Source: Hemicordylus capensis (Eukaryota; Chordata; Lepidosauria; Squamata; Cordylidae). From it: a stretch of 64,000 bases of DNA. Below the pieces are notes generated by a model, which ran no database searches, had not been told where the DNA came from, and saw only the letters and a program-made list of their open reading frames with translations. Each line of letters begins with the position of its first letter. Within the stretch, counting starts at the first letter, position 1. The stretch covers positions 191,055,501 to 191,119,500 of the forward strand of contig NC_069661.1 of the NCBI RefSeq assembly GCF_027244095.1, in the 5' to 3' direction. This document shows positions 24,914 through 34,970 of the stretch, piece by piece. A program made the translations under genes and the position numbers.

Positions 24914-25631
24914 CAGGTCGGGAATCCTTTATCTGGACTCCCGAAATCCGGGAAGCTTCCAAATCTGGACATCATGCCAAGAGGGGAAAAAAATGCTTGT
25001 AGTTTCAACCTCTCTCTCACACACAAAACCTTCAGCCCCCTAACCTCAGCCCCCAAACCAATCCCGGCCCCAACTCAGCAGCTAACAGAATATATACAGT
25101 ACTGTATAACAAAGCAGCAAAAAGCCCGCAACTCACAGAAAGAACATTATGGCGGCTCTGTAATCGGCTGGGAAGCATTGGGGCTAGGATTGGGCAGGAC
25201 GCGCAGTTTGCAGGAGCAATCGCTTATGGCCCCTAAAATCGCTGTTGTTGCTTCCTCGGCTCGTTAGCTCCCCTTTTAGTTCTTCCCCTCAGGCTTTGCT
25301 ATCTGCCTTTTGTTTACTGCCTCTCAAGCACTGCCACTCACATGCTTCTCAAGCTGGTCTGAGAGAGGGGAAGGCGGGAAGGAGTTTGGCGGGAAAGCAC
25401 AAAGGAACTTTATTTTCATCTGAGTTTCATTTCCACCTAAAATGCCATGTTTGAGTAAATTCAATGCTTATTTGATTATATACTTTAAATAAAACCTTAA
25501 GAAAAGAAAAAACACCAGTAACATTTCATGCCCAAGATATCTCATTTATGAAAGTATTCCAAAATCTGGAAAAATCCAAAATCTGGAACACCTCTGGTCC
25601 CAAGCAGTCCAGATAAAGGATTCTCAGCCTG
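24914..25631. mobile_element. Tigger/pogo-like MITE with TA target duplication
   Basis: Left end CAGGTCGGGAATCCTTTATC, right end, inverted, CAGGCTGAGAATCCTTTATC; TA lies on both sides (24912-24913 and 25632-25633). Subterminal AATCCGGGAAG / CCAAAATCTGG motifs and the GGAACACCTCTGGTCCC block are typical of pogo/Tigger-type MITEs known from amniotes. No transposase domain remains. Confidence 0.7.
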
Positions 25632-25732
25632 TAGCTTACATTGTTCCAGAGACATGAATATGTATTCCTAAAGTATCTTGACCTTGACAGAACTATTGAG
25701 CTTTTAAAAACTTACCTAAACCCTGCTGAGAA

Positions 25733-25919
25733 AAGAAGCACCTTTTAAAGTGGTGATTCTCTTATATTTGGCGGGGGCCCTTTCCAACCTCAGGAAAGCG
25801 TCCTTCCCATGGCTCTTGTTGGTATCTACCTTATGTTTCTTTTTAGATTGTGAGCCCCTTGGGGACAGGGGACCATCTTTTATTTTTCTATGTAAACTGT
25901 GTTGGAAACCTTTTCTGAA

Positions 25920-25962
<43 letters not shown>

Positions 25963-25965
25963 TAT
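25733..25965 (+). mobile_element. Short retroposon S2, copy 2, with (TAG)n tail
   Basis: Head AGCACCTTTTAAAGTGGTGA and body TTTTTAGATTGTGAGCCCCT ... TTTTCTATGTAAACTG, then a (TAG)n tail at about 25922-25961. The head-to-tail order matches the reverse of the 41385-41628 copy, with some internal loss. Confidence 0.65.
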
Positions 25966-26242
25966 TGTTGTAAGCCCTGATTAAAAAGAAGCACTGATTG
26001 GAGCTGATGGCAACATCAGCCTTAACCAGAGCTAAGGCACACTGGAGCAAAGCAGGAGAAATCTGAGGTTAAGAGGAAGAATGCAAACTATAGCCCAGCT
26101 CTGTATCTTCATAGTTATCCTCTAAATAGCTTTATCATATGATTTGAATGTGACTTACATGCATGAAAATAGCCTTGTCAATGTTATGGTTTCCAATAGT
26201 TTTTAACTGAATATAAATGAAAATTTAATTTTTTAAAAATAG

Positions 26243-26758
26243 TGGGGCTATTCTGACGATCAGCAAAAATCGGGCTAGCCTCTGCTAGCCTGATTTTTGC
26301 TGATTGTCAGAACCACCGGGCTTGCAGCCGAGCCCGGTGGTTCTGGGGCGGCTAACCCGCTCCTGTAGCCCGCCCCTTAGCCTGGGTTTGTAGAGCAAGC
26401 ACTCCACAAATCCGGGCTATCTGCTTGTGAGTAGCCGCGGCATGGCTCCGTGCCACGGCTACTCACGAGTAGACCCCCGACCGGGAGGCAAAAAGTCACC
26501 TCCCAGCTTGGGGGTCTCCCCAGTATGCCCTGCGTGCTCACGCAGCGCATACTGGGGCTTTCAGGGGCCGCATGGCCCCCGAACTCTCCAGACCCTGCTG
26601 GCTCTGTCTCGGAGCCGGCAACATGTGGGCGGCCTATCCGGCCGCCCAGGGCTCCCTCCCTGCTCATGAGTGGGGAGAGCGAGCTTAGCCTGCTTTTTCC
26701 ACTCACTGCCCCGAACCGGGTCTCACGGATCGTGAGACCTGGTCCTCTGATTAGAGAA
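26243..26758. mobile_element. MITE family B, copy 5 (GC-rich subfamily)
   Basis: Left end GGGGCTATTCTGACGATCAG; right end GGATCGTGAGACCTGG. The first 60 bp form a strong hairpin (GCAAAAATCGGGCTAGC / GCTAGCCTGATTTTTGC). CpG-rich compared with its AT-rich surroundings, with further inner inverted pairs (TGCGTGCTCACGCAGCGCAT; GCCACGGCTACTC). The two 115-130 residue open frames on opposite strands are shadows of this palindromic composition. Confidence 0.65.
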
Positions 26759-29634
26759 AGAAACATGGCATCAAAAAATAAAACAGTTTCATAAATAAGC
26801 TCAAGCTGCCTGTCCTACATCTTTCTGCAGTGCATGTGCCTTCTGCTTGTGTGGCACCCTGAGGTCCAGAATAAATACGTTCAATAATTCAGTCAATTAA
26901 ATTTGTGGGGCTAGGGATCTATGGGAAGACAAACCTGTCTTGTGAATAGTAGTTCAACTTTATGGTAATTCTTCTACATCACATATAATATGTATATAAT
27001 GCTTACTTTAAAGCAATTCACAATGGAATCATAGTGTGGGCTCATCAAGGAAGTACAGTTAATTTCTTTTACCATGTTTAAAGCAGGATGGAGAGGATAA
27101 ATATTTTACTCCCATTTTTCTGCTCAGTTATAGATAAAAAACAAGGCTATGAGTACTGGTAATCCAAAGCAAGCCTGAGTCACTGTAATCAAAGAGGTTT
27201 TGCTTCGTCTATTCTCAACAACAGAAATTGGGTACTGTGATCTTGCATCAAATTGTCAAAGAGAGATTCTGTGACCTCTGTTGTTGTTTAATGGCAAGGG
27301 CTATAGATTTCCTTGATACTTTGCTGGCACTGTTGGTGCTTCATTGTATTCTCAACATGATTTGACAAATCTGACTTCTTCAACTAACAGTAGCGCTGTA
27401 TAAAATGGCATTGTTGATGTTCCATGTTTATTGTTTCTTGATGATTTACAGATAAAATGTGCTATATCTATCAGCAGAAAGATGAGACTCTAAATGCCAA
27501 TCCTGTAATACTCAAGCTGGAATTTTAAAAATAAAGTCCCCCTCCACCCCTTGCCTTTCATAACCCATCCCCATCAAAAAAGGCAATAAATGTCTGCTTT
27601 TCCCCCACAGGTGCAGATATATAATGCAATAGTCTTAAAACTGTGCTTTCAGAGCTAGAAACAGCAGGCCCTCACAGTACTAAATAGAATTGCATGGGCA
27701 GAACTGGCCCGGTGCTAAGAATTTGTTATGAAAAATGGGGCTAGTGCTCAAGGAATATAATTCAGCTTAGACTATAACTTTGCTAACAGGGACAATATAC
27801 GATTCTGACAGAAGATGCTGCTCCATCATTGGAAATGGGTGTAATGGCTGATGTAACACCACATCTGGTGATGATGAGCTGGGTGGCAAGAGCATCCAGC
27901 TGAGGGAGGATCCCTCAATGCACTGCACTCCTGGCACAGTGCATTGATGGATTCTGGAGGATTTTTTCCTCTGGCTCCCTGCTCTGCCACTTGCCGTGAC
28001 ACCAATTATGTGTTAGGTGAGCAGCAGAGCCAAGAGACTAAAATCACCTGGGTGGGCTGGTGGGGAGGCAGACCAAAGCCTGTCTCCCTGCCATCTCGCC
28101 CTCCACCCCACCCATTTATTTGGTTGTGTGCACGGCCTTAATATTTTTGTTGTATTTAATATATGGAGCTGACACCCTCGTCCATCTCTTATAACTGTGC
28201 AACAAACTACACGTAAGAATTCTAACACTATATTTCAAAAGCACTTTCTTATCATTTTCACATAGTTTGGCAGTCAAATTAGGCTTATGAAGGTCTTAAT
28301 TTAGTGAGTAATGGTGTATCACGTGGTCTCAGGTTTACTTGATTGGAAAAATTAGAAGGTTGATTCTTCCTTTGCAATGTCTAAATACTTTGAAACAGTT
28401 TATGATACAGTGATACTTATGATAAAGGAAACATGCTATAGGTTAATGGAACTGAATACATATAGGGACCACAGGTTACCCTTCAAGGTATTTCGTTCGG
28501 TTTACATATGATTAAGACCTGGTGCTATTAAAGTTGCTTGCCAACAGAAGACCCTAACAGTCTTTAGAGAAAACAGTGGAAGACATTTCTTCTAGTATTT
28601 CATATAGTTATTATAATGTTCCATCAGTATAAACATGGAAAATGTCCTTATGGGAAGTCATTCCATATCTCAGATTAAAAGCATTAAGTAAGTTTTAATT
28701 GCAGTGTTATTCAAAGCAGTATTCCTGTGTCAATTAATCCTGACAAAGTGAGGAAAAATAATTGGCTTATTAATATTTTTAAAAACAAAGTTCCTGCTAC
28801 TAATAGTGCAGTAAGAAGACACAGCAGAATTATTAAAACAGAGTTTAAGAAAGATGTGCTAATGATGAGTTCAATGAAACTGTGCTGAACGGAAAAGAAG
28901 CAATCTTTGCCTATCTTTGGACAGACATTGTTTAAAACAGCATCTGCTGTATCATCTACATGCAGTATCATTTTTATTATACTTAAAAATAAAATAACCC
29001 CCTCAAAATCAATAAAGAAAAATGAGCATAATATTGGAAGAGAGAGCAAGAGTGTTTAATCCCACAAAAAAGAGGGGAACACTGGATGTTAGGTTTGTCC
29101 ATATGATCAGTTATCCTGGGGTAATCACCTCTGAACTCATTTCGCCCTCAGCCAGTGGACAATAGTGCCCAACCAGCTTGTCAAATGTGAGGAGGAGCAT
29201 GTGTACACATCCCCTCCCCCGAGTGATGCCCTGCTGCTGCATAATTATGTGGGGGGCAAGCATCTGAACCACCCCATGCCATGCAATTTAAATACTACTT
29301 TAAAGTAGTATTTAAATCACATGTTTGGGATGTTTGGGACATTCTGTCCTTATATGATTATGCAGTGGTGCAGTGTTGGGCTGGGGGTCAGGGCTGGTGA
29401 GGCAATGCAACATGAATACAGGTGTGCTCATTTTGCATTTTGGTGGACCAGTGGGTTGATATTGTCTAAGCCAGCCCTGTCTGATTTGCTGATAAAAAGA
29501 TCAGTCAGGGAGCAAACTAAATTAAAGTCTTATCAAAACCATCACCTTAAAATATGCCCAGCTGCTGACCACATTTTAGCTTTTATAGGATGGATCCTCA
29601 AGTCCCAGTCCAGTTTAAGCACAGTGGTATCTAG
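26759..29634. other. No gene recognised; AT-rich unique DNA
   Basis: No transposon ends and no convincing exon. A minus-strand open frame at 28711-29049 is hydrophobic (see findings). A perfect 32-bp palindrome lies at 29286-29317. Confidence 0.5.
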
Positions 29635-31191
29635 TAGGGATGTGCAAATTGATTTGGATACAAATTGATTTGTACCCGAATCGAGCTGATTTTAGTGATT
29701 TGGAGACAAAACAAATCACCCTTGTGGTCCATTGGCTAGATTCGGGTACGAATCTAATCGTGCCTGATTTGATTCGAATCTATTCGAGATTCAGATTCCT
29801 CCTATTAATTCCCCCCAGATTCCCAGCTTTCATTAAAAAAAAAAAAAAAAAGCTAGCACTTGTAAAAGTGGAGTTATGGAGCAAAATGTGTGGTCACTAT
29901 TTTTCAAGTGTTTGGATTCTTTGGTGTAACAAATAACTTCCCCTCAATGAATTCCTCTGAGGATTCATTACACACATTCATTTCTTCTATTCATTTTGAC
30001 TGTCTTTTTGACAGTGCCAGCTGTCAACTGCCATGTGCCAACTACACCCGACTCCCACCTGCAAGGCTGTGGGGTACTACTCAGTTTATGTTCTAGGATT
30101 CCGCCCCGCCCCCCAAGTGTTTAGGCTCTTTGCTGTCTAATAATCTTTCCTCATAATGAATCCCTATGAGGATTCATTACACACCAAAGAGTCTAAACAC
30201 CTAAAAAATTCCTAAAATATAAACTGAGTACCCAGTGGCTTGTGGGTTGCAGGCTGGTTGGAGCATCAGATGCCACTAATTCCCCACCCCCAGCTGCAAA
30301 TCAGTGAAGTCAAAATGAGCAGAAGAAATGAAAGTATGTAATGAAGACACCAAAGAATCTGAACACTTCAAAAATACCTAAAAAAATAAACTGAGTACTC
30401 CAGTGTGTGTGTGTGTGTGTGGGGGGGGGGGTGTTGTTGTTGACACATGGCAGTTGACAGCTGGCACTGTCCAATTATAGTCAAAATGAACAAAAGAAAC
30501 GAAGGCATATAATCCTCATAGGGATTCATTATGACGAAAAGTTATTAGACACCAAAGAATCTAAACATTACAATATTCCTAAAAATAACAATGCAGGTGG
30601 TGGTGGTGGTGGGTGTAATTGGCACATGGCAGTTGACAGCTGGCACTGTCCAGTGACAGTCAAAATGAACAGAAGAAATGAAGGTGTGCAATGAATCATC
30701 ATAGGGATTCATTATAAGGAAAAGTTATTATACACCAAAGAATCTAAACACTTGAAAAATGACTGCACATTTTGCTCCATAACTCCACTTCTACAAGGGC
30801 TAGAGCTTAGCTTTAAAAAAAAAAAAGGGGGGGGGAGAAAGAAAGTTGGTGATCTGTGTTAGGGTTCTGATATGGCAACTTCAAATCCCCATTGTTTCCT
30901 ATGGCAGAAATGTCCAAAATAAGTAAAAACTAAACTAATTCATTAAAAATCAACCAAGTGCCCCACTGCTTTGAAATTTAGGTGGTAGGTGGCATCCTTG
31001 GGGACCTACCCACCACCTATATTTGGTGCCCCATGGACCTTGATAAGTGGTCCAAATCTGAATTGAATCAAAGCAAATGTAAATGGAATTTGGGGTGATT
31101 TGGAGGGGGTAAATTTGGATACAAAACAAATCAGGGGTGATTTGTTTGGGGCACAAATTGAATTTAAAAAATCAATTTGTGCATATCCCTA
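29635..31191. mobile_element. Large hAT-like foldback element, 'TAGGG' family copy 4, perfect 8-bp duplication
   Basis: Starts TAGGGATGTGCAAATTG, ends AATTTGTGCATATCCCTA, and is flanked by gtatctag on both sides (29627-29634 and 31192-31199). The arms are imperfect inverted repeats several hundred bases long; for example AAGTGGAGTTATGGAGCAAA (about 29866) reappears inverted near 30790. The interior repeats a unit containing AATGAATCCCTATGAGGATTC and AAAATGAACAGAAGAAATGA about five times in alternating orientation, plus a (GT)n/G-run near 30401-30432. No transposase. Confidence 0.85.
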
Positions 31192-31227
31192 GTATCTAGT
31201 CCTCTATAGCTTTGCTGTAAGGAAGAT

Positions 31228-31230
<3 letters not shown>

Positions 31231-31271
<41 letters not shown>
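31231..31271. repeat. (CA)n microsatellite, left half
   Basis: About 40 bp of CA repeats ending directly at the hAT element that begins at 31274. Confidence 0.9.
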
Positions 31272-31273
<2 letters not shown>

Positions 31274-32450
31274 CAGGGGCGTATCTAGGATGGGGCAGGC
31301 AGGGCACATGCCCCGGGCTCCACTTGAAGGGGGGCACCATTTTTTAAAATGATTTTTTTAAAAAAATGGCCACCGAAAACAAAATGGCCACCACACATGC
31401 TCAAATGGCCTCTGCAAGGCCCTAAGCCATGCTAGGCCTCACAGAGGCCATTTGAGCCTGTGCGGCAGCCATTTTGTTTTCAGCAGCCATTTTTTTTTAA
31501 AAAAAAAAAATTTAAATGGCTACTGCACTTGCTCAAATGGTTCCTTTGAGGTCCTAGGCCTTGCCAGGCCTCACAGAGGCCATATGAGCATCTGTGGCAG
31601 CCTCCAAAATGGCCACCATGCTGATCTTTACAGGCACAAACAGGCCCGAAAATCAACCCGGAACAGGCTGGGTCAGTGAATTAAGAGGCCGGCAGGGGAG
31701 GGGGAACTTTTGCAGACCCCCACCCCAGCCTTTAGGAAGCCCCCCATATGGGCTATAGGTAAAAAAAAAATAATTTAATATAATATACGTCCCTGTACAC
31801 ATATTTAGTTTGGCACTATGTACAGAGAATCAGGGCTTGTGAATACTGAGTTGAAGCTTATGAGCTAGGATTGTTTTCCTTTGCTCTTACTTTGCTTCTT
31901 GTTGATAAGTGAATTAATAATATGGCTATTAATGGTGAGTTTGTCTTTGAATCAGTGTGAAATCCTTAGTATTAAGGCCACTGGGAGTTTCTTGCTCTCT
32001 TTTTCTCATTTTAACTGCCTTTCTTAAATACTAGAATATATTCCAAGTAGTGACAGTTTACTCTGCATAACCTTTAATTATTTTCAGAGTATCTGGGAAA
32101 GGCCAAATTCTCCATTTATTTTTAAAACTTATGTAATGGTGATGCTACAATACATACAGTAGTAGAGAATTAGACAGGAACTTCTGTTTAGTTTTCCAAG
32201 TACACCTCCACATAGTATTTGGGTATTTCATGAACCCTAGCATACTGAAATTTGTAGTTTTCCAGCATTTTTTGGTCTGGCTACGTCCACTGCTAAATAG
32301 TTGTTGAAATATTAAAAGATTAACGAGGTTGACTTGTATTTTTGCGCTGATATTATGGTAAAGTTATCTGAAAGATGAGTGTCAGATGCTTGGACAGGGG
32401 GTGCAATTTCAGTGCTTGCCCTAGGCACTATTTTCCCTAGATACGCCTCT

Positions 32451-32451
<1 letters not shown>
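31274..32451. mobile_element. hAT element that splits a (CA)n tract
   Basis: Left end CAGGGGCGTATCTAGG; right end, inverted, CAGAGGCGTATCTAGGG. Both flanks are CA repeat (31231-31271 and 32452-32497), so the 8-bp duplication is hidden in the microsatellite (acacaccc / acacacac). The left third has repeated AAATGGCC / GGCCATTT motifs in both orientations. No transposase motif. Confidence 0.75.

Positions 32452-32497
<46 letters not shown>
32452..32497. repeat. (CA)n microsatellite, right half
   Basis: Continues the tract interrupted at 31274-32451. A minus-strand open frame reading poly-CV across it is an artefact. Confidence 0.9.
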
Positions 32498-32500
<3 letters not shown>

Positions 32501-32680
32501 AATGGTTGGATTACACACACTCATATAATGCAGCAGGAGCAGTCTATGCTCAAGTTAAAATGTCACAAATCCCCATGTTATATCCATCCCAGTAGCAGGG
32601 GCACAGCTAGGGGAGAGGGGGTCTGTGTTCACCCCTCTCCCTGGCGGCCCCTCAGAGTGAGGGAAATAATGAAGGAAATA

Positions 32681-33460
32681 CAGGTGAAACTCGGAAAATT
32701 AGAATATCGTGCAAAAGTCCATTAATTTCAGTAATGCAAATTAAAAGGTGAAACTGATATGTGAGACAGACGCATTACATGCAAAGCAAGATAAGTCAAG
32801 GCTTAATTTGTTATAATTGTGATGATCATGGCGTACAGCTCATGAAAACCCCAAATCCACAATCTCAGAAAATTAGAATATTACATGGAACCAAGAAGAC
32901 AAGGATTGAAGAATAGAACAATATCGGACCTCTGAAAAGTATACAGTGTACTGTGCTTGATTGGCCAGCAAACTCGCCTGTCCTGACCCCATAGAGAATC
33001 TATGGGGCATTGCCAAGAGAAGGATGAGAGACATGAGACCAAACAATGCAGAATTGCTGAAGGCCGCTAATGAAGCATCCTGGTCTTCCATAATACCTCA
33101 TCAGTGCCACAGGCTGATAGCATCCATGCCACGCCGCATTGAGGCAGTAATTGCTGCAAAAGGGGCCCAAACCAAGTACTGAATACATATGCATGCTTAT
33201 ACTTTTCAGAGGTCCGATATTGTTCTATTCTTCAATCCTTGTCTTCTTGGTTCCATGTAATATTCTAATTTTCTGAGATTGTGGATTTGGGGTTTTCATG
33301 AGCTGTACGCCATGATCATCACAATTATAACAAATTAAGGCTTGACTTATCTCGCTTTGCATGTAATGTGTCTGTCTCATATATCAGTTTCACCTTTTAA
33401 TTTGCATTACTGAAATTAATGGACTTTTGCACGATATTCTAATTTTCCGAGTTTCACCTG
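32681..33460 (+). mobile_element. Internally deleted Tc1/mariner transposon with 263-bp inverted repeats
   Basis: Starts CAGGTGAAACTCGGAAAATT, ends with its inverse, and TA lies on both sides (32679-32680, 33461-33462). The inverted repeats 32681-32943 and 33198-33460 differ at only about four positions by eye, so the insertion is fairly recent. The 254-bp centre keeps the transposase C-terminus only. The whole unit can fold into a very long hairpin. Confidence 0.92.
32944..33182 (+). pseudogene. Tc1-like transposase, C-terminal remnant
   Basis: About 75 codons ending at a stop at 33180-33182 match the end of Tc1-family DDE transposases: DWPASKLACPDPIENLWG carries the third catalytic acid of the DD34E triad (the E of PIENLW), followed by RRMRDMRPNNAELLKAA and CHRLIASMPRRIEAVIAAKG. 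The N-terminal paired-like DNA-binding domain and the first two catalytic aspartates are lost with the internal deletion, so it cannot cut or join DNA. Tc1 transposases are about 340 residues; less than a quarter remains. It lies directly between the two inverted repeats. Confidence 0.9.
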
Positions 33461-33764
33461 TAGTGGAGCTGAGTGGCCATCAGGAGCTTGGGGGCCCAGG
33501 TTCTTTGAACCCATCTGCTCAATTATAGTTATGGATCTGCTCAGTAGTCAGTTCAGCTAAGGTTTCAAGGCACTATCTGAAGACTATGTGCTGGGGTTAT
33601 TCTGGGAGTATGTGAAATCATGTGAATAAATTTGTGATAGAAAAATATGGGATTCAGAGAAATCTAAAAGTCAAAATGTCTATTATTTTACCCTATATGG
33701 TGTGACACAGGGTCCCTCACCCCACCTTGGTTCTCAGGTCACTTCCTTTGTTAAATGATTATTA

Positions 33765-33985
33765 GGAAATATTTATAAACCACTTTTCAGTAATAAAAAA
33801 TCAGAGAGTGGTTTTGATAGTAAAAGTAATATGAAAGTGAGCAAAACAAATGAGAAAGTCATTTCCTATCCCAAAGGAGCTCACAATTGCAAAAGAAACT
33901 CAAGCGAGACACCAGACAGTCACTGCAAGAGATGCTGTGTTGAGTTGAACAGAGAGAGTTGCTTTCCCCCTTCTATTTGAACTGG
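33765..33985 (-). mobile_element. Short retroposon S2, copy 3, antisense and diverged
   Basis: AAATATTTATAAACCACTTT, CCCAAAGGAGCTCACAATTG, CAGACAGTCACTG and GTTGCTTTCCCCCTT follow the S2 body in reverse order, like 41385-41628 but more diverged. Confidence 0.55.
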
Positions 33986-34508
33986 TTCGAAGAGTCTCGA
34001 ACGCTCAAGCCTCCATTTTAGGCTCTAGTGGCCATTTTGTGACACTTGTGTCACTTGCTGTGATTTGCCAAGCTTCTGCTTCCCTGATTGGCCAAATGTG
34101 CATGGCTTTTAATGCTGCCAGCACCGGAGAACTGGAACCTTATTGGCCCTGGGGGAGGGCAAGGGGGAGGGGGCTCCAAGGAGGGAGATTCAACTTCTAT
34201 TTAAAGGCAAGCCCCTGGGCTTGAAAAATCACTCTTTGCTGAGGTGAGAGAGCGAGCTTCCTGTCTGCTGCTGCTTTTTTTGACTGTGGAGTTGCTGCCT
34301 CTCTGGTCTGCTGCTGCTGATGTGTTGGTGAGGTCTTGCCTGCCTGCCCTGCTTGGTTTTTTGGCTTCCCTCCCACAAATCTCCTTCTTTTTAAAAGTAA
34401 TTTTTTCTGGCTGTGTATGGCTGCTGTGCTTTCTCTTTTGGACTGTGTGAGTGTCTCTTCCAGCTCTATGCAGCTAGCCACTGCCAGGGGTCCAATGCCT
34501 GGTTAGTC
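33986..34508. other. No gene recognised
   Basis: Locally GC-richer with open frames on both strands (34197-34481 minus, 34244-34450 plus). None has a recognisable domain; the minus frame is basic and low-complexity. Confidence 0.4.
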
Positions 34509-34970
34509 CAGGTTTTCCTCTTACCTTGCTTCCACACAACTGAAATTTGGGAACACACACAGCTCCCAACCCCAGGTAGAACATCTGGGTTAAGTAGTGG
34601 GCTACTTTAGAGGGCTTGCCATTGCACTGCCACTGGAAACCATGTAGCTCCCAGTGGTTCTCACGTGTAGCAAAAGCTGGGCTGGGCTTCCCTAGCCCTG
34701 TTTTCACCGCTCGTGAGAATAGCTTCACTGTGTTCTACCCAAGTGGAAGCAAGGTAAGAGGAAAACTTGGGTGGAAGTGATTGTGTGGAAGTGAGGTAGG
34801 AGGAAAACTTAGGTAGCTTTTCCTCCAACCTTGCTTGCTTCGACACAATCACTTCCACCCAGGTTTTCCTCTTACCTTGCTTCCACACAACCGAAAATTG
34901 GGAGCACACAGAGCTTCCAAACCCGGGTAGAACACAGTTTTGATGGTGTGAATGACCTCAGACTGTAGTG
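34509..34970. mobile_element. MITE family D with an embedded family B end
   Basis: Direct copies of AGGTTTTCCTCTTACCTTGC (34509 and about 34860) plus inverted copies between them (GCAAGGTAAGAGGAAAAC at about 34750). The right end, GATGGTGTGAATGACCTCAG, inverts to GAGGTCATTCACACC, the family D terminus also seen at 53920. A family B end (CTCGTGAGAATAGCTTC, ending about 34727) lies between the direct repeats. Confidence 0.5.

Larger units (their letters stand above)
32596..33539. mobile_element. hAT MITE hosting a Tc1/mariner element
   Basis: Left end CAGGGGCACAGCTAGG, right end AATTATAGTTATGGATCTG (decayed from a TAGTTACGCCCCTG-type end). Flanks cccagtag (32588-32595) and ctcagtag (33540-33547) match 7/8. 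Without the Tc1/mariner insert it is only about 160 bp. Confidence 0.65.

Noticed and set aside
26377-26794. Two opposing open frames of 115-130 residues considered as a gene
   Set aside because: Both lie in a CpG-rich, palindromic family B MITE; length is explained by composition and no motif is present.
29900-30760. CRISPR-like array because of spaced repeats
   Set aside because: The units alternate in orientation, diverge, and lie inside a hAT foldback element in vertebrate DNA; spacers are not unique.
32312-32524. Open frame with a poly-(CV) run
   Set aside because: Translation of the (CA)n microsatellite.
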